Shown: positions 1 through 5,366 of the stretch, piece after piece | Position numbering within the stretch: the stretch's first letter is position 1 | Layout of the letters: every line of letters starts with the position of its first letter | Assembly: GCA_002683735.1 (NCBI GenBank) | Contig: NYTZ01000136.1 | Span: 1-6,346 of the forward strand | Direction of reading: 5' to 3' | DNA from: Flavobacteriales bacterium | GTDB lineage: Bacteria > Bacteroidota > Bacteroidia > Flavobacteriales > UA16 | Length of the DNA: 6,346 nucleotides | The notes under the pieces: generated by a model | What the model saw: only the letters and a program-made list of their open reading frames with translations | Database searches by the model: none | What the model was told of the DNA's origin: nothing | Translations under genes and position numbers: made by a program

Positions 1-33
1 TAATAGTAGTAGTAGTAGTAGTAGTAGTAATAG
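1..33. repeat. (TAG)n trinucleotide microsatellite
   Basis: An almost uninterrupted run of TAG triplets with TAA variants at each end starts at the window edge, so its true length is unknown. On the minus strand it reads CTA, the same triplet family as the islands at 2361-2430, 2539-2618, 5105-5290 and 6084-6164, but in the opposite orientation. It lies beyond the 3' end of the transposase-like gene. Confidence 0.95.
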
Positions 34-82
34 ACGTCTGAGTATACATTGCAAGTACAAGTAAACGTGCATACACACCCCT

Positions 83-98
83 TGCGCGCATGCGCGCA
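83..98. repeat. 16-bp perfect palindrome downstream of the transposase-like gene
   Basis: TGCGCGCATGCGCGCA is its own reverse complement and alternates purine and pyrimidine throughout. It lies about 25 bp past the stop codon of the minus-strand transposase-like gene, so it would fall in or next to the 3' UTR. It is a variant of the GCACGCATGCGTGC motif found elsewhere in the window. It could form a hairpin in RNA or a cruciform or Z-DNA in the duplex; function unknown. Confidence 0.85.
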
Positions 99-123
99 TG
101 CTACCAAACCACGCACGGGCACG

Positions 124-2157
124 TCACCGATACTGTAAGGGCAACAGTACTATGGCTGGCTGTTCAGGCTTCCAGTCACTCACGATGAGGGCTGTCACGA
201 GGCAACTGGCCCGTATCCGCAGGGGACGCTGGCGCGCGAGCAGGCGCGCCGCGTCCACATAGGGCTGCTCGCCACACCGCTCCCAGTGGAACACGATCGC
301 ATAGTCCAAGAGCTCAAAGTGGTACATGATAACTACTTCGCCAAACTCCAAACCACCTTCGTGCTCGAAGATAGCAACATCGCCAATCGTGATGGTGTTG
401 CCACGCTCAGTGCGCCATACTCTTGCCACCAGCGGGTCCGTGTCCGCATCGGGGTGGAGGTCCTTGAGAGACCTCTTGACAGCGGGGCGAGCCTCACTGT
501 AGCCCTGGGCGCCTCGCTTGTGCCATGTAGACTCCATCATCATTAATTGGTCAACCGTCACATCCTCCATCATGCCAACCTCGAAGGACACAGCGTTCTT
601 GCGGAAGTACCCATAGTGCTTGGCCAGCTTGTGGTGCCGCTCGTGCACGAAGGTGCGCACGAAGCCCCCAAACTCCTTGAGTTGCCGAGGGAGCATCAAC
701 GAATAATTGTCCTTTGGCTTGAGGCTCTCTTTGCCGTACACCTCAACCTTCAAGTCCAGGTGCCGCGCCTGGAAGCGCGCCAGCACCTCTGAGTCGACAT
801 CGCACTCGCCCACAGCGAAGACCAACATCACGACGTCAAGGAGTGCCAAGAAACACACAACATGTTGTGGGCGCGCGCCCTCTGCAAACGCATGCAAGAA
901 GTAATGGCCAAGAACAGGGACCATGGACAAGAGCTCGCTGGCGCCGCTGGAGAAGGATTCAGACTTAAGGTTGGCTTTCGCAGCCTCTGGACTGAAGAGC
1001 TTCTTCGCTGATGGTGCGGTGATGTGCTTCGGCCATTTCCAGAGCGTGGTGTATTCGCCAAGGCCTTCATATGTGGTCGTGGAGCCCATACGCTTGAGGG
1101 CCGTCATCAGGCTGCCGAGCTCGTTATCCAGCAAGCCCCCCTGCAAGTACACGTGCATCGGATCGAACGCAAGCATATTCGCTACATCAACATACGGGCG
1201 CAACGCGAACATGTCTGGATGGTAATCCCAACCAGCAATGACTGACGCTTCATGCCTCTCTGCCCCTGGAGGCTTCGCCCCCACCCATGCCAAGAGTGAC
1301 CGCAAGGTCTCGGTTGTGTGGAACTTGAACTTGCCCGTGTCGGTGCAGCTATGAGGAACGTCGTCTGGCTGGGCAGTGCTCGCGTCGTACAACCATCGGA
1401 GCGTGACGTTTCGCAAGATAGGGTTGGGCCTGAATCCCGCGTGCCCTTTGCACGCTAGTATGTCTTTCAATGCTGGCACGTCTGCGACGATCTGACCCAT
1501 GGTTGCCTTGAAGTGAATATCCTCCGTGCCCAGCACCTGAACATCAATGCCAGTTGTCATGAAGTTCACGCCGCCCTCGTTGTTAAAGAAGAAACGGTCG
1601 AACAACTGCGACAAGAGGACAGAGAGCGATGGCACGCCCTTGGGTAGTTTGTTCTGGCGGACAACAAAAAAGACTAGCCACACCTCCTCTGAGCTCAGGA
1701 AGTCGTCGAACTCCAGGTAGCTGTAGTATACTGCTTGGAGTTTGCGCAGGTCGTGCTTGGTGAGTCCATCTGCGGGAGAAATCCCATCAGCATAGGCCAC
1801 GATCCTCCATGGCATTGGGTGCTTGGCGAGCTGGGACTTCATGGCGCTAGCAAAGCCCTCCTTCTGGCATGCCTCTATTAGCATCGGACCAGGGCTTTGC
1901 ACTCCGAGCGTCAAGCCTGGAATCAGGTCTTTGACGTCTTCCACCAAGTGGCCGCATCGTGTGTTCTTCTTGCAATAGGATTTGCGGCGCCGTTGTTGTG
2001 TGTTGCGGCTGGAGTGTTCAGGCAGCCCCTCACGGCGAATCTCCTCGCAAAGCTTTGCGATTCCAGATTGGCTGCAGTGCGATATCTTGCGCAGCCGCAG
2101 CATGTCGGCCCCCTGCTTTGCGGCCCCATGTCGCCCCCCTGCTTTGCGTTTCGCCAT
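124..2157 (-). CDS. DDE transposase-like protein, CACTA/Tnp2- and Plavaka-related, dinoflagellate type
   Basis: Intact 677-residue frame from ATG at 2157 to TGA at 124-126. Residue numbers count from this ATG. The basic N-terminal region (about 1-70) holds GLPEHSSRNTQQRRR, matching a G-P-x-SR-x-T-x-R-x-R pattern I recall in dinoflagellate transposon proteins. YADGISP (122-128) supplies a likely first catalytic Asp (D124), as in the Tnp2 motif TDG-x-x-P. At 216-253 lies the Tnp2-like segment D-x-PA...KGHxG. DPMH (332-335) fits the D(2)H signature of CACTA-type transposases. HERHHKLAKHYG (505-516) resembles the conserved HERKHK block and offers a candidate Glu (E506). The C-terminal part (about 585-630) is beta-rich and of unknown function. 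Such enzymes cut and rejoin transposon ends in the nucleus. The CPxC zinc pair expected near 245-248 reads N-P-I-L. The frame stays open upstream to an ATG at 2295, but that stretch is translated repeat, so the 2157 start is preferred. Family assignment is from motif recall; activity is unproven. Confidence 0.82.
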   Translation of the reverse strand: MAKRKAGGRHGAAKQGADMLRLRKISHCSQSGIAKLCEEIRREGLPEHSSRNTQQRRRKSYCKKNTRCGHLVEDVKDLIPGLTLGVQSPGPMLIEACQKEGFASAMKSQLAKHPMPWRIVAYADGISPADGLTKHDLRKLQAVYYSYLEFDDFLSSEEVWLVFFVVRQNKLPKGVPSLSVLLSQLFDRFFFNNEGGVNFMTTGIDVQVLGTEDIHFKATMGQIVADVPALKDILACKGHAGFRPNPILRNVTLRWLYDASTAQPDDVPHSCTDTGKFKFHTTETLRSLLAWVGAKPPGAERHEASVIAGWDYHPDMFALRPYVDVANMLAFDPMHVYLQGGLLDNELGSLMTALKRMGSTTTYEGLGEYTTLWKWPKHITAPSAKKLFSPEAAKANLKSESFSSGASELLSMVPVLGHYFLHAFAEGARPQHVVCFLALLDVVMLVFAVGECDVDSEVLARFQARHLDLKVEVYGKESLKPKDNYSLMLPRQLKEFGGFVRTFVHERHHKLAKHYGYFRKNAVSFEVGMMEDVTVDQLMMMESTWHKRGAQGYSEARPAVKRSLKDLHPDADTDPLVARVWRTERGNTITIGDVAIFEHEGGLEFGEVVIMYHFELLDYAIVFHWERCGEQPYVDAARLLARQRPLRIRASCLVTALIVSDWKPEQPAIVLLPLQYR

Positions 2158-2295
2158 GCCTTGCAGCCCGCCGAAGCCTACGAGCACGCATGCGTGCAAT
2201 GCCTTCGAGCCTCCGCGGCGCGCGAGCACGCTAGGGACGAAGCGAAAGCCGAAACCAACGAGCACGCAAGCGTGCAATGCGGTCCATGCACGCAT
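2158..2295 (-). other. Repeat-derived in-frame N-terminal extension of the transposase-like frame
   Basis: From an ATG at 2295 to the preferred start at 2157 the frame stays open for 46 codons. This stretch is a translated repeat: ALHACVLVGFG occurs twice, 26 residues apart, because the DNA around 2171-2204 is copied at 2249-2282 with few changes. It includes palindromes of the GCACGCATGCGTGC type. It could be 5' UTR, a repeat captured as coding sequence, or chance openness in a repeat without stops. It lacks the charged, family-like character that begins at the 2157 start. Confidence 0.6.
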
Positions 2296-2302
2296 GCGCG
2301 CA
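2184..2302. repeat. Cluster of GCACGCATGCGTGC palindromes and a 78-bp spaced duplication
   Basis: A perfect 14-bp palindrome lies at 2184-2197, a one-base variant (central T to A) at 2262-2275, and a 16-bp near palindrome, TGCACGCATGCGCGCA, at 2287-2302. The first two sit inside a direct duplication of about 34 bp, offset by 78 bp. The cluster lies just upstream of the preferred transposase start. All three sites are almost purely alternating purine-pyrimidine. Confidence 0.85.
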
Positions 2303-2360
2303 AGGCGTACAGAGACTCTCCGATCCTACTCTGACTATTACAGCAACCATAGCAGCAACA

Positions 2361-2430
2361 ATGCTACTATACTACTGCTATACTACTACTACTACTGCTA
2401 CGACTACTACTACCACTATTACTACTACCA
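2361..2430. repeat. CTA/ACT-rich trinucleotide microsatellite
   Basis: Degenerate run of CTA/TAC/ACT triplets with TGC, CGA and CCA interruptions. It lies on the 5' side of the transposase-like gene and is in reverse orientation to the (TAG)n run at 1-33, so the gene is bracketed by inverted simple repeats of one family. No credible coding sequence lies here. Confidence 0.85.
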
Positions 2431-2538
2431 CGCATCTTCCTGACATTCCAAGGAGCTCGGGGCAAACAGCAACATTGTCATTTTCAGGTGTTGGTATGAG
2501 GGGCGCTACAAAAAAGAAGCATCCACTCAACCAAATAT

Positions 2539-2618
2539 TACCACTACTACGACGACTACTACTGCCCCCACTACTACTACTGCTATTCAGTTGCCGTATT
2601 ACTACTGCCACCACTACT
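2539..2618. repeat. Second CTA/ACT-type triplet island
   Basis: Interrupted ACT/CTA triplets with GAC, GCC and TGC variants, separated from the 2361-2430 island by about 110 bp of non-repetitive sequence. It has the same strand orientation as that island. It may be the same microsatellite split by an insertion, or an independent expansion. Confidence 0.75.
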
Positions 2619-2619
2619 T

Positions 2620-2812
2620 GGAGTCCTTAAGAGTCCTTAAGAGCCCATATACTGGCCAAAATTGGAGTGCACATTTTTCACCCCGATCCTTAAGAGTCCT
2701 TAAAAGTCCTTATAAGAGTCCATATATAACTGGCCAAAGTTTAGGGGGAACGTGGTAATCCCGATCCTTAAGAGTCCTTTAGAAGCCTTAAGAGCCCATA
2801 ACTGGCCAAAGT
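2620..2812. repeat. Tandem array, 72-78 bp unit rich in CCTTAAGAGT and ACTGGCCAAA
   Basis: Three units are recognisable. ACTGGCCAAA occurs at 2651, 2729 and 2801 (spacings 78 and 72). CCCGATCCTTAAGAGTCC begins two of the units, at 2682 and 2760, 78 bp apart. Inside each unit a decamer close to CCTTAAGAGT is repeated two or three times, giving a nested repeat. The palindromes CTTAAG, TGGCCA and TATATA recur. It is AT-rich compared with the genes and shows no coding sequence. Confidence 0.88.
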
Positions 2813-2844
2813 TTGCATGGGTGCCACATGCAGCCCTTGTAGGG

Positions 2845-3100
2845 TCTCTCCGATCAGGATTGCGGTCTCTTGCGCGGCGGCTCAACTGTAAGGGCTCTCC
2901 GATCAGGATTGCGGCCTCTACTCTCCGATCCGATGCGGATGGACTTTTGGATCTTGGTCCCTATACTCCTACTGTGGTGGCCATGGGGAGGTGGTTAGGT
3001 GGCTCTCGGATCCGATGCGGCCTCTCTCCGATCAAGGACCCTCCGATCCGATGCGGACTTTCGGACGATCAGGGACTCTCCGATCCGATGCGGGCTCTCG
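2845..3100. repeat. Dispersed short repeats CTCTCCGATC(C/A)GATGCGG
   Basis: At least six related copies are visible. CTCTCCGATCAGGATTGCGG occurs near 2847 and 2896, inside a longer duplicated stretch that starts GTAGGG or GTAAGGG. CTCTCCGATCCGATGCGG occurs at 2921 and 3077, with variants at 3003 and 3040. Most are bordered by CTCT or GGACT. A lone short match, GACTCTCCGATCC, lies at 2313-2325. The spacing is irregular, so this is not a CRISPR or a regular satellite. The region holds no credible gene. Confidence 0.82.
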
Positions 3101-3173
3101 GGGGTGGGTGCTCAGGGTGGCGGTCAGGGGTGGTTCTAGCTGCCCCATACGATGCGGATGAATACTCTCAACT

Positions 3174-3213
3174 CACGCGCGCACACACACACACACACAC
3201 GCAAACACACACC
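3174..3213. repeat. (CA)n microsatellite with alternating purine-pyrimidine run
   Basis: From 3174 to 3203 the strand alternates pyrimidine and purine for 30 bases (CACGCGCG followed by CA repeats), then continues as an interrupted CA stretch. Such runs are classic candidates for Z-DNA under negative supercoiling. It lies about 45-85 bp beyond the stop codon of the minus-strand gene that ends at 3257. Confidence 0.9.
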
Positions 3214-3232
3214 GAGCAAAACTTGGGCTCCT

Positions 3233-3246
3233 GCACGCATGCGTGC
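3233..3246. repeat. Perfect GCACGCATGCGTGC palindrome at the 3' end of the accessory-like gene
   Basis: An exact copy of the 14-bp palindrome found at 2184, 4959 and 5064. It sits 10 bp past the TGA (3257-3259) of the minus-strand gene. In the transcript it could form a short hairpin right after the stop codon. Whether it helps 3'-end formation or is only an element border is unknown. Confidence 0.88.
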
Positions 3247-3256
3247 TCCCGCGGCC

Positions 3257-4789
3257 TCACACGCCCTTGCCCTGGGTGTCGATGAGGTCGAGTGCTGCCT
3301 TCCACGCTGCCTGGATCGACGCGTGGCGATCCCACCGCACCAACTTGTCGACTGGGTTCTTCTGGCTCAAATCGAGGAAGACCCTGAAACCCTGCTTCGA
3401 GTCCGACGCAGACACCTTGCACCCCTTGTAGTGCACTGGTGCATCACCGTTCTTGATCATCTTCGGAAGGTGCTCTGCCTTTGCCTTTGCCTTTGCCTCT
3501 GCCTCTGCCTTTGCGGGGCGCTTCAAAGCCGCCTGTGCATCTGCCGCTGCCTTTGCCTCTGCCTCTGCCTTTGCGTCTGCCTCTGCATCTGCCTTTGCCT
3601 TTGCCTCTGCCTCTGCCTTTGCGGGGCGCTTCAAAGCCGCCTGTGCATCTGCGTCTGCCGTTGCCGCTGCTGGGCGCTTCACAGCCCCCCGTGTCGCCCG
3701 TGCCTGCAGTTGTTGTTCGAATTGCTCCACCACCGACTCTGCGTTCGCATCTTTGGACCCCGCGTCAGCATCGGGCGCTGCCGCCGGCGGGGCGGGCGCC
3801 CCTGCAGCACCCGTTGCGGCTTGCGCGGCATTGGGCAACGCAAGCAGTGGCTTGAACGAGTAAGCCGACGCCCCGAGTGTCTGCCCCTGCGACGATGCTG
3901 CAGGTGCATCATCCAGAGCCAAGCGTTGCTGACCAACACCGTCTTGCGGTGAGACACCCTTGCCACCACCCTTGCCACCACCCTTGCCACCAGCCTTCTT
4001 CTTGTAGATCGTAAGGCCCAACTTGTCGGCGCAGGCCTCAAAAAAATTCTTGTCGACGCTGTCCTTGCCGTAGCTGCGCTTCTTAGTTCCCTGCATGACC
4101 CCCTCAATCGCGTCAGTGCAATCCACAGGGGGGGGGCCCCCGCCGTAAGCGTGGTCGTACATGTCTTGTGGGAGGTCGCGTGGGTACATGGGATACTGAG
4201 TACGATGCTGCAGAGGGTACCTCCTGCTGCCATCGAGTTCTTTGATGGCGGCCTTAATGTCCTCATAAGCCTGGTGCTGTTCTTCTATCCCTTCAATCTG
4301 ATGGCAATAACACAATATCTCCGCGATGTGAAACGAAGTCTTCTCTGCTGTTACCGTGAGGCCTACTGAATTCGCCCTCGACGCCAGCTGTGCAACTTTC
4401 GCCGACTTCATGCCTGGGCCCTTCAACCCTCGCCACTCAGGTTCTGACAGGTAATTGCAGAAGAAGGGGCAATACTGATAAGGCCTCCGCGCCCTGGGAG
4501 CTCCTGGAGCTCCTGTGATTGACTGCTGCCTCGCGGCTGTGAGCGAGTCGATGGCTTCCTGCAACCCCTGGCGCTGCCCAGGGTTCCACGGCCCCTCCCG
4601 CAGTGCATTCTGGAGCCCTGTCGCTTGTTGCAAAGGAATGGCTGAGCCCTGGAGTGCCCAGAGCCGATCCATGATGGACTGGTACTGGTTCTCCTGCGCA
4701 GTGGCCTGGTGGTCGGGGCTGATGCTTTGGACGTAGGCGCCGACCTGCACCAAGTCAAGACGGACGTTCTCAACCAGGCTCCCCGCCAT
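3257..4789 (-). CDS. Unrecognised Ala/Lys/Glu-repeat protein, possible transposon accessory (DNA-binding) protein
   Basis: Frame of 510 residues from ATG at 4789 (AGCATGGCG, a good initiation context) to TGA at 3257-3259. Numbers count from this ATG. Residues 1-95 are Gln-rich. At 103-185 a Trp/Cys-containing, helix-forming segment (YQYCPFFCNYLSEPEW ... SRANSVGLTVTAEKTSF) resembles a segment I recall in uncharacterised dinoflagellate proteins. A GGKGGGKGGGKG linker lies at 267-278. An Ala/Pro-rich stretch follows, then an Ala/Lys/Glu/Asp repeat (about 371-439) with a block starting DAQAALKRPAKAEAEAK present twice, 36 residues apart. The C-terminal 55 residues (GFRVFLDLSQKNPVDKLVRW ... AAWKAALDLI) suggest three beta strands and a helix, the outline of an AP2- or integrase-type DNA-binding fold; this is inference. 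It is co-oriented with and upstream of the transposase-like gene, about 1.1 kb apart, so a TnpA-like role is possible. A run of nine G bases (4128-4136) is a frameshift risk, but the frame is coherent on both sides. Function unknown. Confidence 0.72.
   Translation of the reverse strand: MAGSLVENVRLDLVQVGAYVQSISPDHQATAQENQYQSIMDRLWALQGSAIPLQQATGLQNALREGPWNPGQRQGLQEAIDSLTAARQQSITGAPGAPRARRPYQYCPFFCNYLSEPEWRGLKGPGMKSAKVAQLASRANSVGLTVTAEKTSFHIAEILCYCHQIEGIEEQHQAYEDIKAAIKELDGSRRYPLQHRTQYPMYPRDLPQDMYDHAYGGGPPPVDCTDAIEGVMQGTKKRSYGKDSVDKNFFEACADKLGLTIYKKKAGGKGGGKGGGKGVSPQDGVGQQRLALDDAPAASSQGQTLGASAYSFKPLLALPNAAQAATGAAGAPAPPAAAPDADAGSKDANAESVVEQFEQQLQARATRGAVKRPAAATADADAQAALKRPAKAEAEAKAKADAEADAKAEAEAKAAADAQAALKRPAKAEAEAKAKAKAEHLPKMIKNGDAPVHYKGCKVSASDSKQGFRVFLDLSQKNPVDKLVRWDRHASIQAAWKAALDLIDTQGKGV
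3478..3670 (-). repeat. In-gene low-complexity repeat with 108-bp period (Ala/Lys/Glu codons)
   Basis: Minus-strand GCA/AAG/GAG codon runs (seen on the plus strand as TGCCTTTGCCTCTGC) hold two near-identical blocks around GCGGGGCGCTTCAAAGCCGCC, at 3513 and 3621, 108 bp apart. This equals exactly 36 codons, so copy-number changes keep the frame. The repeats explain why several other frames over this stretch are also open. Confidence 0.88.
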
Positions 4790-4796
4790 GCTTCCC

Positions 4797-4826
4797 TGGG
4801 ATGAGGCGCCAGTGGGATGAGGCGCC
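4797..4826. repeat. 16-bp-spaced direct repeat TGGGATGAGGCGCC
   Basis: TGGGATGAGGCGCC occurs at 4797-4810 and again at 4813-4826, each ending in the palindrome GGCGCC. It lies directly upstream of the preferred ATG (4789) of the minus-strand gene, in the presumed 5' UTR or promoter. It may be a protein-binding pair or a simple slippage duplication. Confidence 0.7.
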
Positions 4827-4865
4827 CGAAACGCAAACCCTCTTTCGAATCCTTGCCGAATCTCT

Positions 4866-5104
4866 GCATGCGTGCAGATACTTGAAGTCTCTGCAAACAC
4901 TCAACACGGAGCACGCATTTGGGCAACTATTTGAAGCCCCTGCAAAACACAGCACCGAGCACGCATGCGTGCATGAGACTCATGAGCGCAACATAACACC
5001 GCGCACGCGTGCACACATGAGACTCGTGAGCGCATCACAGCACAGAGCGCAACATAACACCGAGCACGCATGCGTGCAGCTATTTGAGGCCCCTGCAAAA
5101 CCCC
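4866..5104. repeat. Compound tandem repeat with GCACGCATGCGTGC palindromes
   Basis: Three copies of a block close to AACTATTTGAAGCCCCTGCAAAAC start near 4878, 4925 and 5079. The block CATGAGACTC(A/G)TGAGCGCA occurs twice (4972 and 5016), as does GCGCAACATAACACCG. Between them lie palindromes: GCATGCGTGC at 4866-4875, perfect GCACGCATGCGTGC at 4959-4972 and 5064-5077, and a contracted GCACGCGTGC at 5003-5012. It forms the left part of the intergenic space between the two divergent genes (starts at 4789 and 5367). Confidence 0.85.
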
Positions 5105-5290
5105 TACTGCAAATCCCACTCGCACTGCCACTGCTACTGCTACTCCTACGTACTGCGATGGCTACTGCCACTGCTACTCCTACGTACTGCAATGTACTGC
5201 TACGGCTGCTGCTGTTGCAATTCCCACTCGTACTGCCACTGCTACTACTACTCTTACTCAAACTTACTGGTACTCCCACTCGTACTGCCA
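5105..5290. repeat. CTACTGC/ACTGCCACTGCTAC triplet-derived repeat
   Basis: Degenerate CTA/CTG/CCA triplets with longer copies inside. GCAA(A/T)TCCCACTCG(C/T)ACTGCCACTGCTAC starts at 5109 and 5217 (108 bp apart), and CACTGCTACTCCTACGTACTGC recurs about 5129-5194. CTCCTACGTACTGC contains the palindrome TACGTA. No convincing gene lies here. It borders the 5' side of the plus-strand frame. Confidence 0.82.
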
Positions 5291-5366
5291 TGTATGTGGC
5301 TCGAAGTTGCAACGTAGCAAGGGCGCCGAGGCCGCTGCAGCGGCCTGTCTCGCGTTCCGCGGTCCC

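Noticed and set aside
1..2430. CACTA terminal inverted repeats around the transposase-like gene
   Set aside because: CACT/AGTG strings occur by chance within triplet repeats, but I found no matching inverted ends of useful length and no target-site duplication.
2845..3100. CRISPR-like array
   Set aside because: The repeats differ in sequence and length, spacers are irregular and partly absent, and the setting is eukaryotic.
3152..3952. 266-residue plus-strand frame rich in Cys-Leu and other open frames over the Ala/Lys repeat
   Set aside because: They are translations of the complement of the Ala/Lys/Glu codon repeat and of the CA microsatellite. Stop codons are rare there by composition, so openness is not evidence of coding.
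4128..4141. Nine G followed by five C as a possible frameshift or programmed slippage site
   Set aside because: The same frame has protein-like sequence on both sides of the run (Gly-Pro-rich but continuous), so no shift is needed; a length error in sequencing is still possible.
4790..4900. Longer start of the 510-residue protein up to 4900 (37 extra residues)
   Set aside because: The upstream opening would begin with GTG, not ATG, and runs through the palindromic repeat, so the ATG at 4789 in a good context is preferred.
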